64,000 bases of DNA from a virus (IMGVR_UViG_3300048919_000123:1-64000), one strand, 5' to 3'; counted from the stretch's first letter, positions 36,647 through 43,326 are shown. Made by a program: numbers and translations. The notes: generated from the sequence alone by a model not told the origin.

Positions 36647-37039
36647 GGTCTGGAATCCGTTCGTTGAAAGAGGCGTCGGCGAGGGCTTCTTGCCCCGTTA
36701 CAGCACACGTTGGCCGTTATCCGTGGGTCTATCGAGGATGAGGTAACTCTGGGTCACGGGCCGACTTAACTCGGAGATTAGCGGGGTTTTGAGGCAAAAG
36801 AAAGCCCCGCTTTACGGGCGGGGCTTTCAGTGTGTCAGTGACCAGGTGCCTCGCAGCGCTGTCGGGTGTGGTCGGGTAGCTACTCCTCCCATACTGTGCC
36901 GAAGCTTACTGTGCCCGCGGCTTACTGCGCGCTTTCCTGATCTACCGCACTTCAGTCCAGGTCGCCGGTGCCATTTCATCTCCGGCTTTGGGGCATACAC
37001 CCTGCGCAATGGCTGACGCTTTCAACCTGGAACTCTGGA
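36647..37039 (-). other. non-coding stretch before the packaging operon
   Basis: About 390 bases without a convincing gene. It holds the minus-strand terminator at 36800-36828 and a half-palindrome GGAGATTAGCG at 36774, repeated at 37184. A late promoter and, by analogy to lambda, the cos site may lie in 36647-36799, but I see no clear -10/-35 pair or cos-like repeat. Confidence 0.5.
36800..36828 (-). terminator. Rho-independent terminator
   Basis: GAAAGCCCCGC pairs with GCGGGGCTTTC around TTTACGG (11-bp stem). On the minus strand the stem is followed by TTTCTTTTGCC, a usable U-tract, so it would stop the tRNA/Acb2-like transcript before the HU gene. Confidence 0.78.
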
Positions 37040-37114
37040 AGAGGGTCAAGGATTCGAACCTTGGATAGCCGGTGTCAAAGACCGGTGCCTTAAGCCAGAC
37101 TTGGCGAACCCTCT
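37040..37114 (-). tRNA. tRNA-Gln (TTG)
   Basis: All four arms fold on the minus strand. The acceptor is AGAGGGT/ACCCTCT. The D-arm carries GCCAAG..AAGGC. The anticodon stem CCGGT/ACCGG holds the loop CTTTGAC with anticodon TTG, and the T-arm carries CAAGG-TTCGAAT-CCTTG. It resembles bacterial tRNA-Gln closely in the D and anticodon arms. 75 bases; CCA is not encoded. It would read CAA codons, which are rarer than CAG in this GC-rich genome. Confidence 0.93.
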
Positions 37115-37123
37115 GAAATTTGT

Positions 37124-37141
37124 TGAGACATCCTTGTCTCA
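37124..37141 (-). other. hairpin upstream of the tRNA
   Basis: TGAGACA-TCCT-TGTCTCA, 7-bp perfect stem, lies 10 bases before the tRNA 5' end on the minus strand, after the 37198 gene. It may guide RNA processing to free the tRNA 5' end. Confidence 0.45.
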
Positions 37142-37197
37142 CGAAACCGTCCTGCCCACTCGCAACTCGCCTTGGAGTAGCCCGGAGATTAGCGAGA

Positions 37198-37860
37198 TTA
37201 CTTGCAGTCGTCAATATCTCGTTCGGCTTGCGAGCGCTCATCAATGACTGCCCCGGCCAGCACTTGTGCCTGGCTGCGCGAGTCGATCTCACCGTCAGTG
37301 ATCTTCGCTTGGCTGATCGTGCAGTTCTGCCGGCCGTACTCGCTCAGCGAGCCGTCGGCATTGAAGGCCTTTCCTATTTCGAACTCGAAGGGCTTCACGA
37401 TCACCTGGTGCGCCAGCGAGGATTCTTCCACCGGACGCTCGGACACCGACCCACTGAACGCCGATCGCAGGATATGCAGCCCTCCAATGATCGAGTTCCG
37501 CGCCAGCCAGGCAGCGGACTGATCCACACCGTCGTACTTGTCGAGCATCTCGATATCGGTGTACAGCGTCCGGAACTTTTCCTCGAGCTCGTCCACCCGC
37601 TGGCGGCGTACTTCGTGGAAGCGCGCACGGTCGCTCAGATCCGCTTCGCCGATCAGATGGTCTGGCAGCCGGCCCGACTCACGGAGTTCTTCACCCAGTG
37701 GCGTGTCGCGGATCGCCGTGGCGATCTCGTTCAGCCCGGTCTTCACATCTTCCAGGCTGATACCCACCTCAAACCCCGAGGCGTAGGTTTGCCCGCTTTC
37801 GCTGGTGCCGAGCACGATTCGGCCCACGATCTGGTCAGGTCGGTCATTGGATTGGCTCAT
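37198..37860 (-). CDS. hypothetical protein, third gene of the Acb2 operon
   Basis: This 220-aa soluble protein (MSQSNDRPDQIVGRIVLG...) is not recognised. It has a charged helical middle (HEVRRQRVDELEEKFRTLY) and a beta-prone end. I chose the ATG at 37860, with AGGAGA 7 bases upstream, over a longer start that would run through the membrane-protein gene. It overlaps that gene by 17 bases. Confidence 0.62.
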   Translation of the reverse strand: MSQSNDRPDQIVGRIVLGTSESGQTYASGFEVGISLEDVKTGLNEIATAIRDTPLGEELRESGRLPDHLIGEADLSDRARFHEVRRQRVDELEEKFRTLYTDIEMLDKYDGVDQSAAWLARNSIIGGLHILRSAFSGSVSERPVEESSLAHQVIVKPFEFEIGKAFNADGSLSEYGRQNCTISQAKITDGEIDSRSQAQVLAGAVIDERSQAERDIDDCK

Positions 37861-38014
37861 TGGTCTTCTCCTTTTTGCTCCCGCCACGCAGCCAGTAACC
37901 GGCAAAGAAGCACACGGTGAAGGCAATGAAGTGGGTGTAGTTGAGGGTCGGCAGCCAGGCCGCGATGGCGTAGACCACGGCGATCAGGGTGTCTTGAACG
38001 GGTACGTCTTCCAT
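37844..38014 (-). CDS. small membrane protein in the Acb2 operon
   Basis: This 56-aa protein has two hydrophobic segments (about residues 9-24 and 28-42) and a basic C-terminal tail (RGGSKKEKTN). It starts one base after the Acb2-like stop. Whether it helps the sponge, blocks superinfection or does something else is unknown. Confidence 0.6.
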   Translation of the reverse strand: MEDVPVQDTLIAVVYAIAAWLPTLNYTHFIAFTVCFFAGYWLRGGSKKEKTNEPIQ

Positions 38015-38015
38015 G

Positions 38016-38249
38016 TCACTTCTCGAAGGGGTCAGCTGGGCGAGCAACCCCGCGGACGAACCACATGAACCCTTGTTGCAGCTGACTTCTGGCGATAGCC
38101 AGCGCACGTTGGTCTACGTTGGGGATTTCACTGATCTGCTTGAACAGCGCACCGGTGTCGGCTTCCAGAGCCTTGATCGAATTCATGCCGTCGATCTCAC
38201 TCTGGGTCAGATCTCGGTAACCTGTGATCTTTTTATGCTGGTTGTCCAT
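38016..38249 (-). CDS. acb2: Acb2/Tad1-type hairpin protein, cyclic-nucleotide sponge (anti-CBASS candidate)
   Basis: This 77-aa protein begins MDNQHKKITGYRDLTQSEID and ends DQRALAIARSQLQQGFMWFV, the pattern of the Acb2/Tad1 hairpin family. Acb2 hexamers soak up cyclic di- and trinucleotides made by CBASS and so block that immunity. Tyr11 and Lys26, which I recall as ligand-contact residues of the PaMx33 protein, are at the same positions here. It heads a minus-strand operon of three genes. Its ribosome site GAGG overlaps the 3' arm of palindrome copy 3. Confidence 0.85.
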   Translation of the reverse strand: MDNQHKKITGYRDLTQSEIDGMNSIKALEADTGALFKQISEIPNVDQRALAIARSQLQQGFMWFVRGVARPADPFEK

Positions 38250-38259
38250 GTTGAGATTC

Positions 38260-38275
38260 CTCGCTGATTGGCGAG
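38260..38275 (-). repeat. dispersed palindrome, copy 3
   Basis: CTCGC-six bases-GCGAG, 10 bases upstream of the Acb2-like start. On the minus strand it reads CTCGCCAATCAGCGAGGAATC, so the 3' arm carries the GAGG ribosome site. Folding could hide the site and control translation. Confidence 0.55.
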
Positions 38276-38289
38276 CGGAGGATAGTCCG

Positions 38290-38329
38290 AAAAGAAAAAG
38301 ACCTCAAGGAGGACTAGGCCTTGAGGTCT
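38290..38329 (-). terminator. Rho-independent terminator
   Basis: On the minus strand AGACCTCAAGG pairs with CCTTGAGGTCT (11-bp stem, 9-base loop) and is followed by TTTTTCTTTTC. It ends the transcript of the 38387-38881 gene just before the Acb2 operon, which therefore needs its own promoter. Confidence 0.85.
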
Positions 38330-38386
38330 GGGGTCGAGCTTTTCTGTCTGTGGCATTGCCTGCGTGCGTTGCTCACGTCCCGAAGA

Positions 38387-38881
38387 TTAGAGGTCAGCCT
38401 CGGTGATGTCAACGTAGTAGGCCTTTCCCTGCTCCAGGTGGGCGGCGATGTCGCTGCGCACGTTGTAGCTCAGGGAGCCATACGGGGTGTACTTGCCGAA
38501 CACGCCGTCTTCCTCGGTCGGGTTGGGGCTGTACACGGCGCCGAAGGTGCACCGGGTCAACGGATCGTCCGCGCTGCCCACGTTCGGGGTGAGACTGTGC
38601 AGGGTCATCTTCAGGCGGGTTGTGCGGCGTGGGGTGGCAGGTTCGATGTGAAGGCCCATGCCGCAGAGCGACTCGCCGACCTTGAAGGGCACGCTGTTCT
38701 CGTCGAAGCGTTTGGCGCAGTCACTGACGCTCCCGGTGTCGATGGTCGAGCGCTTCACGGCGTCATGCTCTGCAAGTTGGCGAGCCAGGTTCTCAACGGC
38801 TGGCGGGGTGGTGATTGAGGCGACACTGGCGTCCAGAGCCTTGTGGGCTTCCTCGAGGTAGTTCTGGGTCTTGATGGTCAT
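38387..38881 (-). CDS. hypothetical protein, single-gene transcript
   Basis: This 164-aa soluble protein (MTIKTQNYLEEAHKALDAS...) is not recognised. It has a helical N-terminal third and a beta-rich rest (LKMTLHSLTPNVG). I chose the ATG at 38881; upstream the frame is proline/serine-rich low-complexity sequence that looks non-coding. It is transcribed divergently from the early leader and closed by its own terminator. Confidence 0.6.
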   Translation of the reverse strand: MTIKTQNYLEEAHKALDASVASITTPPAVENLARQLAEHDAVKRSTIDTGSVSDCAKRFDENSVPFKVGESLCGMGLHIEPATPRRTTRLKMTLHSLTPNVGSADDPLTRCTFGAVYSPNPTEEDGVFGKYTPYGSLSYNVRSDIAAHLEQGKAYYVDITEADL

Positions 38882-39098
38882 GGTGGGTGATCCTGTCGTG
38901 GAGGGTGTGGGTGTGGGTGTGGTGGAACGGCAGGATGGGGCTTGCGGATCTGGCGCCTGCGAGGGTGAAGCATAGGGTGGAAATTGAAAAAAGTAAAAAA
39001 TCCTGACGCTGACCAAGGCAATGAAGCACGCCTCTGCCGTGCTAGAAAATAGGGGGCGGGGTGGGTCAAATTATTTTCACTTTTTCTACATTCTTCGC

Positions 39099-39127
39099 TT
39101 GCGCTTATAGTCTTATACCTCTAGTAT
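39099..39127 (+). promoter_or_regulatory. candidate sigma-70-like promoter for the early leader
   Basis: TTGCGC, 17 bases, TAGTAT. The -35 is weak (3 of 6) and the -10 fair (4 of 6), but spacing is ideal. The region is AT-rich and stands at the start of the leader. A second -10-like TATAGT lies at 39108. Confidence 0.35.
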
Positions 39128-39211
39128 TTGAACTGTAGACAGCAACACCGCCTCACCGCTTCACCCGGCTGGCCCTTGGCCCGCCACTGGCTAGGCCTTT
39201 GCCTTGCCGCC

Positions 39212-39223
39212 CGCTCTTTAACA
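39212..39223 (+). promoter_or_regulatory. boxA-like antitermination element 1
   Basis: CGCTCTTTAACA, followed by ATTTGG. Bacterial rRNA operons carry TGCTCTTTAACA as boxA, which binds NusB-NusE and makes polymerase resistant to Rho. This differs at the first base only. Confidence 0.65.
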
Positions 39224-39583
39224 ATTTGGTTCACCGCTATGCGGACTAAGCGACAACACCTGTCAGGCTCACTCGGGCCGGGCACGGGGAAGTCTTGCCA
39301 ACGAGAATGATTATCAGTGTTATCTGCACTTCACCTGATAACCAGTACAAGCAAGACGTTCCATTAACTCTATGCTGCTACCTGCACCACGAACGGGGTA
39401 ACAGTAAAAAGACTAGACGATAGGACTACCCGTTTCCACTGGGGTACGTCATGCCACCCTGACACGTACAGGGATATCTGAGGACATAGAGTTATTTACC
39501 GGTATCAACTAGTCAGGCCGACTCACTCGCCCACTGGGCAGTTAGATGTTAGCCAAACGCCACGCACCGAACCGAACTGTTAT

Positions 39584-39595
39584 CACTCTTTAACA
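39584..39595 (+). promoter_or_regulatory. boxA-like antitermination element 2
   Basis: CACTCTTTAACA, 10 of 12 bases as rRNA boxA, with the CTCTTTAACA core fully kept. It lies 372 bases after the first copy in the same leader and orientation. Confidence 0.6.
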
Positions 39596-39715
39596 TTACT
39601 AACCGAACTATGCTAACCGAGACGCACGGGATACTAGCGCATTACCCAAGCATTACCCCAAACATGATTCACCTATGCAGTATCACCGACATACACACAA
39701 CGGTTAGACACACCT

Positions 39716-39752
39716 GAATAACAAGGGTTGTTATTCCCAAGATAACAACCCT
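39716..39752 (+). promoter_or_regulatory. two mutually exclusive hairpins (attenuator/riboswitch-like)
   Basis: Segment 1 GAATAACAA can pair with segment 2 TTGTTATTC (9 bp, loop GGG). Segment 2, read as AGGGTTGTTAT, can instead pair with segment 3 ATAACAACCCT (11 bp, 7-base loop). Both cannot form together. Such a design is typical of attenuators and riboswitch expression platforms, but neither form has a U-tract, so control of processing or of ribosome entry is as likely. Confidence 0.55.
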
Positions 39753-39806
39753 CGCGATGAACTAAGCATTTAGAATTTGAACTCCCCTAACCCCAGTGGT
39801 TTAGAT

Positions 39807-39829
39807 CAAGTAGCTGTATCGGCTACTTG
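39807..39829 (+). other. leader hairpin upstream of the first early gene
   Basis: CAAGTAGC pairs with GCTACTTG around a 7-base loop, ending 32 bases before the ATG at 39862. Confidence 0.5.
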
Positions 39830-39861
39830 CCATAACTCACTAGCAATAAGGAATTAGAACC

Positions 39862-40647
39862 ATGGCCAAGAAACCACAACTGACCCTCACTGTGCAGGGC
39901 AAACAAGTTAACAACACCATCATTGCTGCCTACGCCAAGCGCGTTGGTTCGCTGGATGAAGTCCTGTCTGTCTGGGCTAACGCTGCAACCCTGCAAGTTG
40001 CCATCCACGGCAACCGTAACTGGATGGATGCCTTGTTTGATGTTCCAGTGATGCGCCTTGCTTCTGGCGCCCTGAGCAAAACCGGCAAGGAAGTGTTTAA
40101 CTACATTTCCGCCCACTGCCCACGGGTAGTATGGAACAAGGAAAACAACACGGTCGGCATGACTAAGTTGCAGAAGGACAGCATTCTGGCAACTCACTTT
40201 ATCGCGGTCGGTGCGACCGAAGAAAGCGAAGTGGTCAGCCTGCACCGTAACAAGTTCTACATGGCTCACGGTGACTTCGCCCTGACGCTGACCGCTTTCA
40301 AGAATCTGGTTAAACCAGAAGTCGAGAAAGAAGAGCAAGAGGAGAAAATGACCGCCGCCGCGTTCATCAAACAGGCGGACAAGGCGCTCAATTGCTTCAA
40401 TGCGCAACGGTTTGTCGGCACCGAAGACGAACTGCTGACCGCCATGACCAAAGCAAAAGCGCTGTTTCTGGCGCTGGACGCCCAACTGGTCGAAGCCGAA
40501 AAAGCGAAACTGGCGAAACTGGCAGAAAGCGGTATTGCCGCGACCGCCGCCGACGTGGTCGACGTCGCCAAGGCCGACGAACTGCACAAGTCGGGTCAAG
40601 CCGGCAAGGCCCTGCGCGCTGGCGGCAAAGTCGCAAAAGCCGCCTAA
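39862..40647 (+). CDS. first early protein, unknown
   Basis: This 261-aa protein is not recognised. Residues 1-150 look globular (VPVMRLASGALSKTGKEVFNYI). Then comes an acidic hinge (EVEKEEQEEK), a helical domain and an Ala/Lys-rich C-terminal tail (GKALRAGGKVAKAA) that could touch nucleic acid. The start has TAAGGA 9 bases upstream, and the same 11 bases TAAGGAATTAG precede the gene at 41568. As the first gene behind the boxA leader it should be strongly and early expressed. Confidence 0.72.
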   Translation: MAKKPQLTLTVQGKQVNNTIIAAYAKRVGSLDEVLSVWANAATLQVAIHGNRNWMDALFDVPVMRLASGALSKTGKEVFNYISAHCPRVVWNKENNTVGMTKLQKDSILATHFIAVGATEESEVVSLHRNKFYMAHGDFALTLTAFKNLVKPEVEKEEQEEKMTAAAFIKQADKALNCFNAQRFVGTEDELLTAMTKAKALFLALDAQLVEAEKAKLAKLAESGIAATAADVVDVAKADELHKSGQAGKALRAGGKVAKAA

Positions 40648-40664
40648 CCTTACCTTTCGATCCA

Positions 40665-40686
40665 CGGCGGGCCAGAAGGCCCGCCG
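40665..40686 (+). other. strong hairpin after the first early gene
   Basis: CGGCGGGCC-AGAA-GGCCCGCCG, a perfect 9-bp GC stem with a 4-base loop, in the gap between the 39862 and 40711 genes. No T-run follows. Likely an mRNA-stabilising 3' end or a partial terminator. Confidence 0.55.
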
Positions 40687-40710
40687 ACGCTCACACACGG
40701 AGTAACGACC

Positions 40711-41124
40711 ATGCTTGCAGCCGCCCTGATTACCCTTGCCTGTTCCCTTGCCCCGGCCCAACCGGGAATCGCCCCACACGACCAGTGCGACCGTCTGGTG
40801 ATGCAGCGGTGGGAAGGCCCGACCACTGAAGAGCTGGACGATTGTGTGAACATGGCCGAGTCCCTGACCCTGATGGGCCAGCGTTCCACCTGCGAATTGC
40901 AGCGCGCCGAGGAGGAACCCGCCGTCGCCCTGTACCCCGCGCCGCCGGTCAAAGGCCCAAGCCGCGCGCTGAATGGCAAAACCCTGGCCAGCCGCAACAG
41001 CGCCCCGGCCGAATTGTCGAACCGCGACCTGTACAACCAGCGCGGCACCGGGGTTGAGCCGCCGAAAGCGCGGTTCATCATGCCCAACCCGATCGTGCCG
41101 ATGCCGGTCAAGTTCATGTACTGA
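40711..41124 (+). CDS. secreted hypothetical protein
   Basis: This 137-aa protein has a short hydrophobic N-terminus (MLAAALITLACSLAPAQPG) like a signal peptide, with two cysteines in the following part that could form a disulfide. The rest is polar and proline-rich, ending IMPNPIVPMPVKFMY. GGAG lies 8 bases before the ATG. It may act in the periplasm. A strong terminator follows. Confidence 0.6.
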   Translation: MLAAALITLACSLAPAQPGIAPHDQCDRLVMQRWEGPTTEELDDCVNMAESLTLMGQRSTCELQRAEEEPAVALYPAPPVKGPSRALNGKTLASRNSAPAELSNRDLYNQRGTGVEPPKARFIMPNPIVPMPVKFMY

Positions 41125-41156
41125 TTCACCCGAACTCCGCAGACTGGAGTCCCTTC

Positions 41157-41190
41157 GGCCAGGCGCGCTAACCCGTGCCTGGCCTTTTTA
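41157..41190 (+). terminator. Rho-independent terminator
   Basis: GGCCAGGC pairs with GCCTGGCC around a 12-base loop and is followed by TTTTTA. It lies 32 bases after the 40711 gene. Read-through by a boxA-modified polymerase would be needed to reach genes beyond. Confidence 0.82.
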
Positions 41191-41567
41191 TTCCGCGCGC
41201 GCCCGTGGGCGCGGGCCATGGTGATCGGCTGACAAGGTCAGTTTGACACTGAAAAGCAGTTGAAATTTTCCCAGTAAGTCATTGATTAGCTGGGATTTTT
41301 AGGCAAAAACTTCAGAAGACTGGCGGCCGTCATCCAGACCGTCGAGCCGAGGAGATTTTCAGCCATGATCTAACCGACCAGCCCCGGCAGGTGCCGCCTC
41401 ACGCGGCGCCGAGCCATTTTCTTATCGGTAAAGTTACAAGCAACTCTTTGTTTCTAAAGCAATTTCTATTCGAATTTCTCGGTCGCCAGACCATCGAGAA
41501 TGGCGCCGCTGTGGGTGACTTTCGCCCCGGCGGCGCCACCCTACCCCTGAGCATTAAGGAATTAGCC
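41191..41567 (+). other. non-coding stretch before the 41568 gene
   Basis: About 377 bases without a standard gene. It holds TTGACA at 41253, a weak hairpin CCCAG...CTGGG followed by ATTTTT near 41285-41300, and a two-codon minigene at 41365. A promoter for the 41568 gene is likely here but I cannot place a convincing -10. Confidence 0.5.
41365..41373 (+). other. two-codon minigene ATG-ATC-TAA
   Basis: A strong ribosome site GAGGAG stands 10 bases before ATG ATC TAA. Lambda bar minigenes (ATG ATA TAA) trap peptidyl-tRNA when expressed; here the second codon is the common Ile codon ATC, so the effect would be weaker. Could be chance. Confidence 0.3.
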
Positions 41568-42035
41568 ATGTCGATCATGTCCCAACTCGCCGTCGCCATT
41601 CAGGATCGCGGCATCGACCTCAGCGCCGACCTCGACCTGCCCCAGCACCTGACCAACATCTACGCCTGTTCGGTCTACCGCTTCGACGGCTCCAACCCGC
41701 TGCACGTCAACATCGCCGCCGCCCATACCGCGGTGGCCGTGGCCAAGCTGGGCAACTGGTGCGTGACCAATCACGGCTTCCGGCCGTACCGCGCCAGTGC
41801 CAAGACCCCCGTACGCCGGCTGAAGATGGCCGACCTGATCCAGTGCCCCGGTGTGTACGACGCCGCGCTTCAGCTCGCCAAGGAGAATCAGGAGAGCGAC
41901 GTGGTCACCGCCCTGCGCAAGATTCCGGCGTGGATCAGCCAGCAGACCGGCGTGCCGCTGCCGGTGCTCAACGTCGCCGACACTGACCGGCTGTTTCAGT
42001 CGCTGACCAACGAGATCGCCGCGCTGTCGGCGTAA
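41568..42035 (+). CDS. hypothetical protein
   Basis: This 155-aa soluble protein (MSIMSQLAVAIQDRGIDLS...) is not recognised. I chose the ATG at 41568 because TAAGGA stands 7 bases before it. A much longer frame back to 41391 lacks a ribosome site and its start looks non-coding. The middle carries AAAHTAVAVAKLGNWCVTNH. Confidence 0.65.
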   Translation: MSIMSQLAVAIQDRGIDLSADLDLPQHLTNIYACSVYRFDGSNPLHVNIAAAHTAVAVAKLGNWCVTNHGFRPYRASAKTPVRRLKMADLIQCPGVYDAALQLAKENQESDVVTALRKIPAWISQQTGVPLPVLNVADTDRLFQSLTNEIAALSA

Positions 42036-42097
42036 CCCCCACTGCCGAGGCCACTTGCAAAGGTGGCCGTGAGCCCAGACACAAAGGTGCCCGTACC

Positions 42098-42493
42098 ATG
42101 GAACGCAACCGCTCTTACGTGACCACCCTCGATCACTGCAAAGACGCCGCCCTCAAGGTCTACCAGATGACCGTGCTGCTGCGCCTGAACGAGCAGCAGT
42201 TCGACGATGCCTTCACCACCGACGTCTACAGCAAGATGGTCGGCGGAATGCCGGGCGAACTCAGCCGCCTTGAGACTTACACCAACGGTCTGCAGGAGGC
42301 CTACCGGGCAGCCATCAAGGAATCGCTGTGCGAATTCGTCTTCATCCTGCGCGACGGGGCAAAAGTCCTTCAAGCCGATGCCCGCAAGTACGATCCGGTC
42401 ACCCTGTTCGAGTCGACCTGCTGCTATTCGTGGAAGGACAGCTACTACAACTTCACCGAGCCCGTCGACACCGTGCAGGAGACCCAACCGTGA
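42098..42493 (+). CDS. hypothetical protein
   Basis: This 131-aa protein is mostly helical with a cysteine pair near the end (ESTCCYSW). It overlaps the next gene by GTGA. Not recognised. Confidence 0.62.
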   Translation: MERNRSYVTTLDHCKDAALKVYQMTVLLRLNEQQFDDAFTTDVYSKMVGGMPGELSRLETYTNGLQEAYRAAIKESLCEFVFILRDGAKVLQADARKYDPVTLFESTCCYSWKDSYYNFTEPVDTVQETQP

Positions 42494-42684
42494 ACTTCGC
42501 CGCCTGGCTGGCCACTCTCGGCCTTGAGCGCCACACAGCCGGCCTGATCGCCACCTTGGGCGTGTGCTGCGCTCTCACACTGCTCGGCGTGGCCTGTGTC
42601 GCCTGGTGCGAAGGCTGGCGACCGCCCCGCCAGCGCCCCAGCCCGCCGCGAGGCGCCACCCGTCACAAGCCTGGGCAGCCATGA
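42490..42684 (+). CDS. small membrane protein
   Basis: A 64-aa reading frame from GTG at 42490, inside the stop of the preceding gene. It has one membrane segment (residues 17-40, LIATLGVCCALTLLGVACVA) and a basic, proline-rich cytoplasmic tail. Function unknown; size and layout suit a membrane-targeted host-takeover peptide. Confidence 0.55.
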   Translation: MNFAAWLATLGLERHTAGLIATLGVCCALTLLGVACVAWCEGWRPPRQRPSPPRGATRHKPGQP

Positions 42685-42782
42685 AGGTGTGGCTGTTGAT
42701 CTTGTTTACCGAAGGGAAACAGAAAGATAAGGGCATTTACATGCAAGGCCTGTGCCAAAATCCCCTCTATACCTATACCTAA
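42681..42782 (+). CDS. possible 33-aa peptide
   Basis: An ATG in the stop of the previous gene (ATGA) opens a 33-codon frame (MKVWLLILFTEGKQKDKG...). Coupled translation is possible, but the frame is short and the C-terminal part looks random. Confidence 0.3.
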   Translation: MKVWLLILFTEGKQKDKGIYMQGLCQNPLYTYT

Positions 42783-42795
42783 TAAGTTATTAGTA

Positions 42796-42834
42796 GGGGG
42801 TATATAGGGGGGTATGGGGGGGGGGGAGAGAGGG
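42796..42834 (+). repeat. G-run cluster with G-quadruplex potential
   Basis: Runs of 5, 6, 11 and 3 guanines with spacers of 6, 3 and 5 bases. This meets the usual four-run rule for an intramolecular G-quadruplex in the plus strand. The 11-G run is also a slippage hotspot and a likely place for sequencing error. Confidence 0.6.
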
Positions 42835-42942
42835 AGGTAGGGTAGATAAATATTAAGGTGAGATTCTCGTTTTTGGATTTAAATGCGGAGGCCTATTTGC
42901 AAATCTAATACTCGCTGTTGATTTCTAAGGGGCGCGAATTTG

Positions 42943-42963
42943 AAAAACGTGTTTTGCGTTTTT
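42943..42963 (+). terminator. AT-type terminator-like hairpin
   Basis: AAAAACG-TGTTTTG-CGTTTTT, 7-bp stem with a T-rich end on both strands. It could end transcripts from the 42.7-kb genes. Confidence 0.45.
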
Positions 42964-43218
42964 ATCTAGGGCGATAACGTCACCCTCGCCTACACCCAAA
43001 CCCTCACCTTCCCTTCAACCCTACCTAAACCGGCACTCTCAGCCTCACCTTCCCCTTCCACCTTTCTTTCAGCGTACCGCCTCAACCCCGCATAATCTGC
43101 CGCCGTCACCTTCACTCACGCCTTATACTTTCAAGGTCGGCCTTACCGTTCGTCGACCCTGACCCTGAGGTCAGCTTTGCAAACCGTAATTTAAATAGTG
43201 AAGTAACCAGTTGGTACA

Positions 43219-43285
43219 TTATCGTTTTATACAGGGCAAAACTTGAACCTTTCTAAGAAACTGTCCTGATTTTTTATCGTTTTAT
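43219..43285 (+). repeat. direct repeat TTATCGTTTTAT
   Basis: The 12-base sequence occurs at 43219-43230 and 43274-43285, 55 bases apart, upstream of the gene at 43327. The second copy overlaps the -10-like TATGCTAAT. It may be a binding site of a regulator or initiator. Confidence 0.5.
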
Positions 43286-43326
43286 GCTAATCTATAAGCA
43301 TAACCCTCCTTAGAGCCCTATATACC

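Larger units (their letters stand above)
39128..39861 (+). promoter_or_regulatory. long structured early leader with two boxA elements
   Basis: About 730 bases with no convincing gene, clearly poorer in GC than the coding sequence around it. It holds two boxA-like sequences (39212 and 39584), a pair of competing hairpins (39716-39752) and a further stem (39807-39829) before the gene at 39862. It may be an untranslated leader that controls early transcription, or a non-coding RNA. Confidence 0.6.
42783..43326 (+). other. non-coding G-rich/C-rich control region, candidate origin
   Basis: About 540 bases without a gene. In order: runs of G (42796-42834), AT-rich sequence, a terminator-like AAAAACG/CGTTTTT hairpin (42943-42963), a C- and T-rich stretch with CCTCACCTTCCC twice (43002 and 43043), a palindrome CTGACC-CTGA-GGTCAG (43159-43174), and TTATCGTTTTAT twice (43219 and 43274). 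Such a mix before an unknown 427-aa gene suggests an origin or control region. Confidence 0.45.

Noticed and set aside
37040-37114. tRNA gene as an attachment site
   Set aside because: The tRNA is complete, in a phage operon, with no integrase, no duplicated tRNA end and no host DNA next to it.
38905-38925. GGGTGT microsatellite upstream of the 38387 gene
   Set aside because: Only three units; likely low-complexity sequence in a non-coding gap and no evidence of function.
39823-40779. 318-aa minus-strand frame over the first early gene
   Set aside because: The plus-strand gene has a good ribosome site and follows the leader; the antisense frame is Phe/Gly/Gln-rich without family features.
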